Assembly: GCA_021846665.1 (NCBI GenBank)
Contig: JAJZWM010000005.1
Location: 1 to 43,132 of the forward strand
Origin: Nanobdellota archaeon
GTDB lineage: Archaea; Nanobdellota; Nanobdellia; Parvarchaeales; Parvarchaeaceae
Reading direction: 5' to 3'
DNA length: 43,132 bases
In this document: one piece after another, positions 8,746 through 16,786 of the stretch
Layout: each line of letters opens with the position of its first letter
Position numbering within the stretch: position 1 is the stretch's first letter
The notes under the pieces: generated by a model
What the model was told of the DNA's origin: nothing
The model's database searches: none
What the model saw: the letters and a program-made list of their open reading frames with translations, nothing else
Program-made: the position numbers and the translations under genes

Positions 8746-8862
8746 ATGAAAAGAAGCTCAAAAAATTGGAAGAAGTATCATAAAGACAGATGGAAAACGC
8801 GAAAGAAGAAGATGTTGGACAGAAAACGAAAGAGAAGGCTTCTGCGTGAAAAGAGTGCTTAG
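8746..8862 (+). CDS. Tiny Lys/Arg-rich protein, possibly ribosomal protein eL41-like
   Basis: A 38-codon ORF starts ATG-AAA-AGA and ends TAG at 8860-8862. The product is about half Lys and Arg and begins MKRSSKNWKKYHKDRW. The second half has the W-K-x-R-K-K-K pattern followed by an Arg/Lys run that resembles the roughly 25-residue eL41, a single basic helix in the large ribosomal subunit. It sits 24 bases after the dCTP deaminase-like gene and just before tRNA-Leu. Such short basic ORFs can arise by chance in A-rich DNA. The all-basic composition and lack of hydrophobic residues argue for a ribosomal or nucleic-acid-binding peptide. The eL41 assignment is tentative. Confidence 0.5.
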   Translation: MKRSSKNWKKYHKDRWKTRKKKMLDRKRKRRLLREKSA

Positions 8863-8872
8863 TTATAAATAA
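8863..8872 (+). promoter_or_regulatory. TATA box of tRNA-Leu(UAA)
   Basis: TTATAAATAA lies 24-33 bases before the tRNA 5' end at 8896 and directly after the stop of the small basic ORF. Confidence 0.5.
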
Positions 8873-8895
8873 TCAGTCGCACTTATCTATTGGAA

Positions 8896-9017
8896 GCAGA
8901 GGTAGCGAAGTTTGGCCCAACGTGCAGGACTTAAGGTCCTTATCTGTCTTTGTGTTTACAAAGAATAAGATATCCTGTGGCTTAGCGCCCTCGAGGGTTC
9001 AAATCCCTCCCTCTGCA
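8896..9017 (+). tRNA. tRNA-Leu (anticodon UAA), intron-containing
   Basis: Acceptor stem GCAGAGG/CCTCTGC with discriminator A at 9017; no CCA is encoded. The anticodon stem CAGGA (8925/8926-8929) pairs with TCCTG (8973-8977). The anticodon TAA is at 8932-8934. A 36-nt intron interrupts the loop after nucleotide 37. A class II variable arm and a T-arm GAGGG-TTCAAAT-CCCTC are present. Confidence 0.95.
8936..8971 (+). other. Intron in tRNA-Leu(UAA), position 37/38, bulge-helix-bulge
   Basis: The exon-intron junctions form a canonical archaeal splicing motif. A central 4-bp helix forms between CTTA (8930-8933) and TAAG (8966-8969). It is flanked by the 3-nt bulges AGG (cut after 8935) and ATA (cut after 8971). 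An internal hairpin CTTTGT/ACAAAG (8948-8953 with 8958-8963) closes over a GTTT loop. Ligation of the exons would be expected from RtcB, encoded at 2479-3948. Confidence 0.88.
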
Positions 9018-9022
9018 ATAAC

Positions 9023-9325
9023 ATGAAAATATACGAATATAAGAGGGGAAAAGTAACAAAGCGGGTAGCTAAAGATTATCTGCAGAATAGAAATGTTAAT
9101 TATAAAATTTTGAAAGACTTGCACTTTTTATTTGCTGCAATATCAATTGTTTTTATACTTCTGTCTATAGTGATAGCATTTTCAGTAATATCTGTTGTAT
9201 TCTATAATGGATCGTTTTTTTTATCAATATTTATAGATACTGTTGCAATTCTTTCCTCATTTGGTATAATTTTTAATTTATGGTCTAGATATAAAAAAGA
9301 TTTGTTAGGATTAAAGTCCAGCTAA
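9023..9325 (+). CDS. Small two-helix membrane protein of unknown function
   Basis: A 100-residue protein that I do not recognise. A basic cytosolic N-terminus (about 1-30) precedes two hydrophobic helices at roughly 34-59 and 64-85. A short Lys-rich tail follows. The ATG lies only 5 bases after the tRNA-Leu(UAA) 3' end. No separate promoter fits in the gap, so it may be read from the tRNA promoter and released by 3' processing. Its last 15 bases overlap the convergent Mug-like gene. Confidence 0.6.
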   Translation: MKIYEYKRGKVTKRVAKDYLQNRNVNYKILKDLHFLFAAISIVFILLSIVIAFSVISVVFYNGSFFLSIFIDTVAILSSFGIIFNLWSRYKKDLLGLKSS

Positions 9326-9820
9326 TCTCTTTACAGCTTTTAATTCCTTTATTCTTATTTTTGCATAACCTCTTACTGGAAAATGCATAATATATATTAT
9401 TGAGCTAGAGTATTTACCTTGTAATCCGAATCCGAAATTTTTATCTCCTCTAAACTTGTTAAATGTGATCTTCCCTATAAAACAAACAACCTTTGGCTTT
9501 TTTTGTTCTATTATTTTAATTAGTCTTTTTACTCCTTCAGTTTCTTCTCCCTTTTTGAGCTGGGATACATCCCTTGTCGGCTTGTTTATTATATTTATAA
9601 AATTTATTTTATATTTTTCTGAAATAATTTTATAAAGCCTTTTAAGTTTTTTATCATCCTTTAAAAATTCTCTTGGTTCTTTTATTATATCTGCCTTGGA
9701 AAGCAGGTACCAGAACATTTTATTGTTTGAAAAGGGCACTCCTTTGTTATAAGAACCGAAATGGGGATTTATGCCTACAAATAGTATTGCGGCGTTTTTT
9801 GAAATATAGTACTTTATCAT
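9311..9820 (-). CDS. Mug/TDG-family uracil (mismatch) DNA glycosylase
   Basis: This 169-residue protein fits the mismatch-specific uracil-DNA glycosylase family, which removes U or T from G mispairs. FVGINPHFGSYNKG (14-27) is the motif-1 active-site loop with Asn18, the same position as the catalytic Asn of E. coli Mug. VPFSNNKMFW (28-37) matches the family's following helix. NIINKPTRDVSQL resembles the conserved segment with Arg/Pro-Thr. The second motif near HFPVRGYAK is divergent from the usual NPS-G form. It is the third base-excision enzyme in the window, with the OGG1-like and Nth proteins. Confidence 0.82.
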   Translation of the reverse strand: MIKYYISKNAAILFVGINPHFGSYNKGVPFSNNKMFWYLLSKADIIKEPREFLKDDKKLKRLYKIISEKYKINFINIINKPTRDVSQLKKGEETEGVKRLIKIIEQKKPKVVCFIGKITFNKFRGDKNFGFGLQGKYSSSIIYIMHFPVRGYAKIRIKELKAVKRLAGL

Positions 9821-9856
9821 TTTATATTTATAATCTATGTATGTTCTTTAATCTTT

Positions 9857-10207
9857 GTGATAGTAACAGAAAGAGTGTACAGAAATAAAGAAAAAGGGTT
9901 TAAGATACTAGTAGATAGGGTCTGGCCAAGAGGACTTACTAAAGAGGCAGTAGCTGCTAATATTTGGGAAAAAGATATTGCGCCAAGTAATACTTTAAGA
10001 AAATGGTTTTCGCATGATGAAAGCAAATGGGCTGAATTCAAGAAGAGGTATGAAAAGGAACTTGATTCTGCAGAGAATATTGAAAAGATAAAATACATAA
10101 AATTATTGGAAAGAAAACATAGTAAAATTATACTTTTATTTGGAGCAAAAGATGAGTTACATAATCAGGCGGTTGTATTAAAGGAAGTTCTAGATAAACT
10201 TAAGTAA
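9857..10207 (+). CDS. DUF488 (YeaO-like) family protein
   Basis: A 116-residue protein with the DUF488 signature: ILVDRVWPRGLTKE (about 17-30), followed by W-E-K-D-I-A-P-S and LRKWFSHDESKWAEFKKRY. The family is widespread and its function is not established. The start is GTG at 9857. No in-frame ATG lies nearby, and the family N-terminus fits this start. A TATA-like stretch (TTTATATTTATA at 9821-9832) lies upstream in the gap shared with the divergent Mug-like gene. Confidence 0.85.
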   Translation: MIVTERVYRNKEKGFKILVDRVWPRGLTKEAVAANIWEKDIAPSNTLRKWFSHDESKWAEFKKRYEKELDSAENIEKIKYIKLLERKHSKIILLFGAKDELHNQAVVLKEVLDKLK

Positions 10208-10209
10208 TC

Positions 10210-10219
10210 TTTATAAATA
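10210..10219 (+). promoter_or_regulatory. TATA box of the ferredoxin gene
   Basis: TTTATAAATA lies 21-30 bases before the ATG at 10240, immediately after the DUF488 stop codon. Confidence 0.55.
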
Positions 10220-10233
10220 AGTACTGTATTTAA

Positions 10234-10554
<321 letters not shown>

Positions 10555-10560
10555 TCTTAA

Positions 10561-10570
10561 ACATTTAAAT
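10561..10570 (+). promoter_or_regulatory. TATA box of the 77-residue orphan
   Basis: ACATTTAAAT lies 24-33 bases before the ATG at 10594. Confidence 0.45.
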
Positions 10571-10593
10571 TCTTAGTTTTATTTAATATATTA

Positions 10594-10827
10594 ATGGTAG
10601 ATCAAGATGATGTGTTCGTTGGCGTTTCTTATTTAACTAAGTTGCAATATGAGGAACTTAAAAAGGTAGTCGATCGTGCATCAGATTCCTTCAATAAATT
10701 TAAAATTAGTAGTGATGAATATGAAAAGTTGTCTCCAAAACTTTCTTCTGACTTAAAAAGTATACATGAGTCTTTTGAATCTATTTTTAATGATTTAAAC
10801 AAATCTAATGTTGAAAATAAAAGTTAA
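10594..10827 (+). CDS. Small acidic helical protein of unknown function
   Basis: A 77-residue protein that I do not recognise. It is acidic, has no cysteines and no hydrophobic segment, and from about residue 16 to 72 reads as amphipathic helix rich in Lys, Asp, Glu and Ser. A small helical hairpin is likely. It has its own TATA box and lies between the ferredoxin and tRNA-Leu(CAA). Confidence 0.6.
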   Translation: MVDQDDVFVGVSYLTKLQYEELKKVVDRASDSFNKFKISSDEYEKLSPKLSSDLKSIHESFESIFNDLNKSNVENKS

Positions 10828-10842
10828 CGTAATATTTAGCGT

Positions 10843-10860
10843 TTAAATAAACTTATTTAA
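10843..10860. repeat. AT-only inverted repeat downstream of the 77-residue orphan
   Basis: TTAAATAA and TTATTTAA form perfect 8-bp arms around the 2-base spacer AC. It lies 15 bases after the orphan stop codon and could take part in termination. The arms contain no G or C, so chance occurrence in AT-rich DNA is quite possible. Confidence 0.35.
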
Positions 10861-10912
10861 GCTTAATTGTTATAATATCTTGAATACCTAAGTTTGAGTC
10901 TAGGTTGATTTT

Positions 10913-11017
10913 GCAGGGGTAGCAAAGCCTGGCCAAATGCGGCAGACTCAAGAAAAGTGCGTGTTTGGGCCATCTGCTCTCTTTGTGAGTTCGAGGGTTC
11001 GAATCCCTTCCCCTGCA
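10913..11017 (+). tRNA. tRNA-Leu (anticodon CAA), intron-containing
   Basis: Acceptor stem GCAGGGG/CCCCTGC with discriminator A at 11017. The anticodon stem GCAGA (10942-10946) pairs with TCTGC (10973-10977) and the anticodon CAA is at 10949-10951. A 19-nt intron follows nucleotide 37. The variable arm is long, and the T-loop is TTCGAAT. Confidence 0.94.
10953..10971 (+). other. Intron in tRNA-Leu(CAA), position 37/38, bulge-helix-bulge
   Basis: A 19-nt intron. The central helix is CTCA (10947-10950) with TGGG (10966-10969), including one T-G pair. Bulge AGA is cut after 10952 and bulge CCA is cut after 10971. The inner helix is weak, so this is close to a minimal splicing substrate. Confidence 0.82.
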
Positions 11018-11073
11018 TTTAATTACAAATATGGATCTTAAAAATCACATTTATTTTTATTGTAGCTTTTATT

Positions 11074-13467
11074 TTAATATATTATAGAAGACACGCCTGA
11101 TTCTTTTTTCATTTTTATTACATTATCAGCGATATTTTTCATGTTATCTTCATGCGTTACTATTATTATCTGTTTTAAATCCGTTATTTTAGTTATTGCA
11201 TTTGTAAGTGCATTTATATCTTCTTTGTCTAATCCAGATGTTGGTTCGTCCATTATTATAATTTCATTTTTTCCAATCCCGCCGAGAATTGAAGCAAGTG
11301 AGGATAATGCAAGTCTATATGCTATCGCTACCGATGTTTTTTCTCCTCCCGATAACGATCTTGCATCCATCTTTTCATCCCCAGCAGTAATAATGACGTT
11401 ATAATTGTTGTCTATATCTATATCATAATCAACTTCATTTCTAAGTTCTTCAAAGCGTGTTTTAAAAAGTGATCTAAAATCATTTATAAAACGTAGTCTA
11501 ACATACTCTCTAATCCCACGTATATCCTCTCTTAAATTTGACATAGTTTTTAAGAAATTCTCCTTCTTATTTAGAATATTTGAAAGTTCTTCCTTCTTTT
11601 TTATTTTTCTTTGAAGTTCTTCTTTTTCATGTTCATCAGTTATTAGTTGAAATTTTCTAAGTTCTTTCTCCTTTTTTATCTCTGTAAGTCTATAATTGAT
11701 TTTATTTACTTCTTCAGAGATTAGTTTAAATTCATTCTCAATTTCATTTAATCTTATATCGTCAAATTTTATTTCGGATAAATCCTCTTTCAATTGTGTT
11801 ATCTCCAGATAGTAATCACTTATGGATTTATCAATTTCATATACCCTGTTTTTATAACTTTCAATTTCAAAAAGCCTTTTTTCCTGTTCTTGTATAAGTC
11901 TCATTTCTTCTCTTGCGTTTTTAAGGTCTTTGGAGATATCCTCTAATTTCTGTTTTTCTTTTTCGTAATTCTCTTTTATATCGAGATATTCTTCTTCTTT
12001 TTCGTTGTTTTGGTTTTCCTTTAATTTTGATTCTAGTTTTGATAGGTTATTTTTGGTTGTTTCTACTCTTATCTTGTTTAATCCAATATTTTTTTCAAGG
12101 TCATTTTTAGAATATTTTATACTATTCGCAATATTTGTCAATCTTTCTATTTCATTTTTGTATTTGCTTATTTTACCTGAGTATTCTCTTTCTAAGTGAT
12201 TTTGATCATTTATTATGTTTCCACAGATAATGCAGATTCCCTTTTCAATTGATTGTGAGCGTTCTTTTTCCAGGTCTTTTACTAAATTATTTAATTCATA
12301 AACTCTACCATTTATCTCTTCTTTATTTTCTATTTCAGTTATGTTTTTAATTTGTTTATCTAGTTCTTCTTGCTTCTTATTTAGTTCTTCCAAAGTTTTA
12401 TTTTCATTTTCTATTTCTTTTTTAATTTCACTAATTTCATTTTTAGCTTTTTTGTATGAATATTCTATTTGGAAGAATTTTTCATATAGTTTTTTAACAT
12501 TTTCATCTTCTAGTTTATTTTGATTTTCAAGGTCATTAATTACTTTTTCAATTTCTTCTTTTTTTGATTTTTCTATCGGCTTTACATCCTTGTTTGTTTC
12601 CTCTATTTTTTGTGTAATTTTTATTTTTTCAAGTTCAAGCTTAGACTTTTCATTTTCTTTTATTTTAATTTCGGTTGAAGCTTTTTCAAATTTTATTTTT
12701 TTATCTCTTTCAAATTTTAGTTCGCTTTCTTTCTGGTTTTTCTCTATTATTTTATTATTCAGAAGTATTTGATTATTTGTCGTTTCTTCTTCTAAGTTTT
12801 TTATTTTGTTTTGATTTTCATTTATTTTATTTTCTATTTTTATTATATCATTTTGATCAACACTTAATTCAAGTTCTTTTTTGTTCAGTTCTATCTCATT
12901 TTTTATCTTGTTTATAATTTCCTTTGTACTTTCGTAAACATCTAAGTATCTGTTAAGTTGTAAAAGACTATCTATATATTCTTGTTTGTATTGCCCAGTT
13001 TCAAATATTAGTGTTTTTAGTTCATCCTGTTTGATGTACGTTATTGTTTCAAAAGTTTCTAAAGGATTTTCCGATTCTATTTTTAATAATCTTTTTACGT
13101 ATGTGTTTATATCAGAGGCTCTATTCTGAAGGTCTACTCTTTCATTGTTTTTGTTTATGTAATTTTTTGAGTCATCATTTCTTACAGAATCGTTTACTCG
13201 TTTCAATCCCCTACTTATCTCATATTCGTCATTTCCATTTTTTATTTCTATTTTTATTTCTCCCTCTTGGGAGTTTCTTCTTAGTAGCATTTTTCCCTCT
13301 TCTTTTCCTTCTCCGATCTTTCCAAAAAGTGCATATTCTATTGACATTAATATTGAGGATTTACCGCTGCCAGTATTACCAGTTATTACATTTATGCCCT
13401 CTTTAAAAGGTATCTCTGTTTTATGGTGGCTTCTTATATTCTCAAGCTTAATTTTCGAGATTATCAT
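11074..13467 (-). CDS. rad50: Rad50 ATPase of the Mre11-Rad50 complex
   Basis: This SMC-like ATPase tethers and processes double-strand breaks. I chose the ATG at 13467 (MIISKIKLENIRSHH, 797 residues) because it matches the family N-terminus. An ATG 21 bases upstream is possible but adds an atypical extension. Walker A is GNTGSGKS (30-37). Long coiled coils run from about 170 to 405 and 425 to 650. Between them is the zinc hook CIIC (Cys412, Cys415). The signature LSGGEK is at 705-710 and Walker B IIIMDE at 736-741, followed by the D-loop SGLDKED. The 5' end overlaps mre11 by 20 bases. The partners HerA and NurA are not in the window. The coiled coil is short compared with eukaryotic Rad50 but normal for archaea. 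Confidence 0.95.
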   Translation of the reverse strand: MIISKIKLENIRSHHKTEIPFKEGINVITGNTGSGKSSILMSIEYALFGKIGEGKEEGKMLLRRNSQEGEIKIEIKNGNDEYEISRGLKRVNDSVRNDDSKNYINKNNERVDLQNRASDINTYVKRLLKIESENPLETFETITYIKQDELKTLIFETGQYKQEYIDSLLQLNRYLDVYESTKEIINKIKNEIELNKKELELSVDQNDIIKIENKINENQNKIKNLEEETTNNQILLNNKIIEKNQKESELKFERDKKIKFEKASTEIKIKENEKSKLELEKIKITQKIEETNKDVKPIEKSKKEEIEKVINDLENQNKLEDENVKKLYEKFFQIEYSYKKAKNEISEIKKEIENENKTLEELNKKQEELDKQIKNITEIENKEEINGRVYELNNLVKDLEKERSQSIEKGICIICGNIINDQNHLEREYSGKISKYKNEIERLTNIANSIKYSKNDLEKNIGLNKIRVETTKNNLSKLESKLKENQNNEKEEEYLDIKENYEKEKQKLEDISKDLKNAREEMRLIQEQEKRLFEIESYKNRVYEIDKSISDYYLEITQLKEDLSEIKFDDIRLNEIENEFKLISEEVNKINYRLTEIKKEKELRKFQLITDEHEKEELQRKIKKKEELSNILNKKENFLKTMSNLREDIRGIREYVRLRFINDFRSLFKTRFEELRNEVDYDIDIDNNYNVIITAGDEKMDARSLSGGEKTSVAIAYRLALSSLASILGGIGKNEIIIMDEPTSGLDKEDINALTNAITKITDLKQIIIVTHEDNMKNIADNVIKMKKESGVSSIIY

Positions 13468-14626
13468 GTGAATAAAATAATTTTTCAACCTCCTCCTTTA
13501 TTTTATCTGTACTTTCTCCAAGAGAATCTATTAAATATCTTGCAATTTTTATCTCCTTCTCATTATAGCCCTTCTTCTTTAAAAATTCGTATTCTATTGT
13601 TGATAATTCCTTTGTTTTTATCTCATTTTCTTGTATGTCTGTATATTTGTCATTTAACTTTGATTTGTTTATACTTATATATGAATAACCAAGTTCGTAC
13701 CCCATCTGTTTAATTTTTACAATGTTAATATCGGATACTTTATCTGCTAACTGCCCCTCTAATTTTACAACTAATATAAATCCATCATTTTTCTTTAGTC
13801 TACTTATTATTTCATTTTCTAATTCTATAGCTTTTTTGTCATCGGCATTTATTGTAAAAATTTGTTTATCTCTTGTTTTTATTATTTTATATTCTATAGA
13901 ATTTATCCCACTATTATCATATGATATTATAAAAAAGCCCCTATTCGGATTGTCAACTATCTCCTTTTCATCACAATATTCAAGTGAACCTGGGTACTGT
14001 ATTATCCCTTTGTCGTATTTTATGTTTTCTTTATGTCCATGCCAGTGACCTGCAGCGTAGTAATCAAATCCTTTTGGAAGACTTTCTGTTTCAAGATCCT
14101 TAAACTTTTCTCCTAGATCTGAAATAGTGTGATGAAATACAAAAATTTTAATGAATGCAGAATTATCCATTTCTATTTTTAATTTTTTAAATATCTCATC
14201 TTCTACTTTACTCCTCTTGCCTTTTATTCCGCATATAAATGCATTTTTATATTTCTCACCCTTAAGATCTACATTTTCTCCGAATTTAATATATTTTTTG
14301 GAATTTAGGTTTATAAGAAGATTGTTTCTGTGAAAAAGTTCTATAATACTCTCCTCTTCTCCCACACCAACATCATGTGATCCTGGGATTATAAATAACG
14401 GTATACCTGCAGTTTTTAACTTGTTTAATTCGTCTGTTACGAATAAAAGAGAATCCAAAGGTGGGTTGCCGGAGTCGAAAAGATCTCCTGAATGTACAAT
14501 AAAATCCATTTTTTCTGATATGGCATAATCTATCATTTGTATAAATGCTTCTTTTATATCATTATTTCTAGTGTCATTTTTATATACTTGCCCAATATGA
14601 GTATCTCCAACATGTATGAATTTCAT
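13448..14626 (-). CDS. mre11: Mre11 nuclease of the Mre11-Rad50 complex
   Basis: This 392-residue protein has a metallophosphoesterase domain followed by a capping and Rad50-binding C-terminal region. Metal-binding motifs are GDTHIG (7-12; Asp8 and His10), HSGDLFD (45-51; Asp48), GSHD (82-85), FHHT and GHWHGH. In Pyrococcus Mre11 the third motif is GNHD and its Asn is a metal ligand. Here that residue is Ser83, while His84 remains. The helical C-terminus (about 340-392) fits the Rad50-binding region. It precedes and overlaps rad50. Confidence 0.93.
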   Translation of the reverse strand: MKFIHVGDTHIGQVYKNDTRNNDIKEAFIQMIDYAISEKMDFIVHSGDLFDSGNPPLDSLLFVTDELNKLKTAGIPLFIIPGSHDVGVGEEESIIELFHRNNLLINLNSKKYIKFGENVDLKGEKYKNAFICGIKGKRSKVEDEIFKKLKIEMDNSAFIKIFVFHHTISDLGEKFKDLETESLPKGFDYYAAGHWHGHKENIKYDKGIIQYPGSLEYCDEKEIVDNPNRGFFIISYDNSGINSIEYKIIKTRDKQIFTINADDKKAIELENEIISRLKKNDGFILVVKLEGQLADKVSDINIVKIKQMGYELGYSYISINKSKLNDKYTDIQENEIKTKELSTIEYEFLKKKGYNEKEIKIARYLIDSLGESTDKIKEEVEKLFYSHDNLEN

Positions 14627-14690
14627 TTTTATTATTGTTATTGTAGAAATTAAAGCTTACTTCATTAATTGCCTGCTACTTCCTTAATAA

Positions 14691-14700
14691 TGTATATATA
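14691..14700 (+). promoter_or_regulatory. TATA box of the tyrS operon
   Basis: TGTATATATA lies 24-33 bases before the TyrRS ATG at 14724. The gap of 97 bases to the divergent mre11 gene is otherwise AT-rich with no ORF. Confidence 0.5.
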
Positions 14701-14723
14701 CCCTAATCTAATAATATATATTT

Positions 14724-15743
14724 ATGGATATTGAAGAACGTTTGAATTTAATAAAACGTAATACTCTTGAAATAATAACCATTGAAGAGCTAAGAAATTT
14801 ACTGAATGAAGGAAAGCCACTTTCTATTTATATAGGCAGAGCACCAACAGGTTCAATACATTTAGGTCACTTAGTTGCATTGGGCAAACTATTTGATTTT
14901 GAAAAAGCAGGTATACATACTAAAATTCTAATAGCAGATTTGCATGCAGCATTGGATGATTTGAAATCAAAATGGGAAGAACTAGATAATAGAGTTGATT
15001 ACACAAAAAAATGTATAGAACTTGCATTTGACTGGGAAAGGATGCCTGAATTTGTAAGAGGCTCAGATTTTGAATTGAGTCAGCCTTACGTTTCAGATCT
15101 ATTAAAGCTTTCTACTATTACCACCGTTGATAAAGGTATTCATGCAGCTTCTGAAGTTACAAGGATGAAAACTCCTAAGATAAGTGAAGTTATATATCCG
15201 CTTATGCAGACTTTGGATGAAGAATATTTAGATGTTGATATGCAGCTTGGGGGTATGGATCAAAGACATATCTTTGCGTATGCAAGAGAATACTTAGAAA
15301 AGCTTGGTTATAGAAAAAGAGTCGAAATATTAACTCCCCTTATTGCCTCAATACGTGGTCCAGGAACAAAAATGTCTTCTTCCGTTCCAGAAAGTAATAT
15401 TAAGATCTATGATTCCGAGGAATCGATAAAAAAGAAAATAATGAATGGGTATTGCCCAGAAGGAGTAATTGAAGATAACTTTATAATTCAAATAGTTAAC
15501 TTTTTCATACTACCAAATGATGGCGAATTAAAAATAGAGAGAGAACAAAAATTTGGTGGTGACATAATTATAGAATCACCAGAGCAGATGATACAGTTAT
15601 ATACCGAAAAGAAAATACACCCTCTTGATTTGAAAAATGCAGTTATACAAAACTTAACCGAAAGATTCAAAAATGCAAGAGAATACTTTGAAAGGCAAAC
15701 TGACTTGCTTCAAAGTCTTGGAGAAAGCTTTATGCCTTACTGA
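14724..15743 (+). CDS. tyrS: Tyrosyl-tRNA synthetase, archaeal type
   Basis: A 339-residue class I synthetase that charges tRNA-Tyr. YIGRAPTGSIHLGHL (36-50) contains the HIGH-type motif HLGH (46-49) and Tyr36, which contacts the tyrosine substrate in the M. jannaschii enzyme (Tyr32). VIYPLMQ (157-162) and YLDVDMQLGGMDQR (168-181) with Asp172 are the tyrosine-specific pocket. KMSSS is at 216-220. The C-terminal block with YCPEGV and the HPLDLKNAV segment matches archaeal TyrRS. TrpRS was considered and excluded by these pocket motifs. The thioesterase gene begins 2 bases after the stop. Confidence 0.95.
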   Translation: MDIEERLNLIKRNTLEIITIEELRNLLNEGKPLSIYIGRAPTGSIHLGHLVALGKLFDFEKAGIHTKILIADLHAALDDLKSKWEELDNRVDYTKKCIELAFDWERMPEFVRGSDFELSQPYVSDLLKLSTITTVDKGIHAASEVTRMKTPKISEVIYPLMQTLDEEYLDVDMQLGGMDQRHIFAYAREYLEKLGYRKRVEILTPLIASIRGPGTKMSSSVPESNIKIYDSEESIKKKIMNGYCPEGVIEDNFIIQIVNFFILPNDGELKIEREQKFGGDIIIESPEQMIQLYTEKKIHPLDLKNAVIQNLTERFKNAREYFERQTDLLQSLGESFMPY

Positions 15744-15745
15744 AT

Positions 15746-16147
15746 ATGGAATATGATTATTCTTTCAAAGAAGATGTGAAAATATACGATACTGATGCAC
15801 AGGGTATTGTGCATTATGCAGGTTACTATCGGTTTTTTACTGATGCAATGCAGGAATTCATAAACTCAAAAGGATACAGTTTCCCGATTATAGATGAAAA
15901 TAGGTGGGTGGTTGTTTTAGAATCAAATGCAAAGTATATTAATTCGGCAAGGATGGGAGATACTCTTAATACATCTCTTAAAGTTAGCTTAATATCTAAA
16001 AAGATATTAAGGTTTGATTTTGATATAACCCGCAATGAAGAACAAATTTGTCAGGGGTATATACTTCATATCTGCATAGATAAAAATAGCTGGAAATCAA
16101 CAGAATTACCACAAGAGTTTATTGAAGACTTAGTTAAAAAAGTTTAG
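15746..16147 (+). CDS. Acyl-CoA thioesterase, 4HBT/YbgC-like hot-dog fold
   Basis: A 133-residue single hot-dog-fold protein. VKIYDTDAQGIVHYAGYYRF (11-30) is the YbgC/4-hydroxybenzoyl-CoA thioesterase motif with catalytic Asp17. Hydrolysis of an acyl-CoA is expected; the natural acyl group is unknown. It follows tyrS by 2 bases and is probably co-transcribed. Its last 18 bases overlap the convergent RNase HII gene. Confidence 0.87.
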   Translation: MEYDYSFKEDVKIYDTDAQGIVHYAGYYRFFTDAMQEFINSKGYSFPIIDENRWVVVLESNAKYINSARMGDTLNTSLKVSLISKKILRFDFDITRNEEQICQGYILHICIDKNSWKSTELPQEFIEDLVKKV

Positions 16148-16786
16148 CGTGTTAAAATTTGTGTATTTAACTGTACTCCAAGTTTTTCTTATGAATTTTT
16201 TGTATGGTTCTTGAGTTATATTCCCATTATCCGTTATTATTTTTATGAATTGTATGGTTTTTGGATCTGAGGGATATCCACTTCCGAAATCATATCTCAA
16301 TTCCTTTTTTATTTTTTCTACTTCTCTTTCTCTGTTTGCCTTTGCTATTATGGAGGCAGCGGATACTTCAACATGATTTTTGTCTGCGTAGTTTTCTGCT
16401 ATTACTTCTTTATTTTTTATCTTTTTTATTAAATATTCTCGTATTTTTTTAGTGTTTCGACTTGGGGAATCAACTATAACAGTATGTCCATTAAGCGCAT
16501 TTGCTATCTCTATCATATTATCAAGTTCTAAGTAATTCAAGTTTTTTCCGTCTTCAAATCTATTATCTATTTGTTCTGCAGATATCTTAATAATCTTAAA
16601 ATTATCGCATGTTTTAATTATTTCTCTTTCTAGAAGATAGATCCTTTTGATACTTAGCATTTTTGAGTCCTTGACTCCTAAGAGTTTAAAATTCTTGGCA
16701 GTTTCTTCATCTAAACCTATCCCTGCTATTGTCATTGGGCCTATCAATGGGCCTCTGCCTGCTTCATCTATACCAATAGTTATCAT
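16130..16786 (-). CDS. rnhB: Ribonuclease HII
   Basis: This 218-residue enzyme cuts RNA in RNA-DNA hybrids and at single ribonucleotides in DNA. The metal ligands are visible: Asp7 and Glu8 in IGIDEAGRGPLIGP (4-17), Asp106 in VIVDSP, and Asp135 in the YADKNHVEVSAASIIAKA block. The Gly-Arg-Gly at 10-12 gives junction recognition. The C-terminal extension (about 195-218) is Asn/Phe-rich and divergent. Its ATG directly follows the stop codon of the Dph2-like fragment with no gap, so they are co-transcribed. Confidence 0.94.
   Translation of the reverse strand: MITIGIDEAGRGPLIGPMTIAGIGLDEETAKNFKLLGVKDSKMLSIKRIYLLEREIIKTCDNFKIIKISAEQIDNRFEDGKNLNYLELDNMIEIANALNGHTVIVDSPSRNTKKIREYLIKKIKNKEVIAENYADKNHVEVSAASIIAKANREREVEKIKKELRYDFGSGYPSDPKTIQFIKIITDNGNITQEPYKKFIRKTWSTVKYTNFNTLNFFN

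Noticed and set aside
9835-10098. 87-codon minus-strand frame opposite DUF488
   Set aside because: The plus-strand DUF488 match is strong, and the minus frame is a Ser/Leu-rich shadow.
13044-13406. 120-codon open frame on the plus strand inside rad50, and several similar ones within 11141-13700
   Set aside because: They lie antisense to a well supported Rad50/Mre11 pair. Their products are Leu/Phe/Ser-rich with no recognisable motif, as expected from the reverse of Lys/Glu-rich coiled coil.
13468-13488. Upstream ATG that would add seven residues to Rad50
   Set aside because: The second ATG at 13467 gives the family-typical N-terminus. The longer start was kept only as an alternative.
14724-15743. 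Tryptophanyl-tRNA synthetase
   Set aside because: The pocket motifs (Tyr36, YLDVD and the HPLDLKNAV segment) match archaeal TyrRS.
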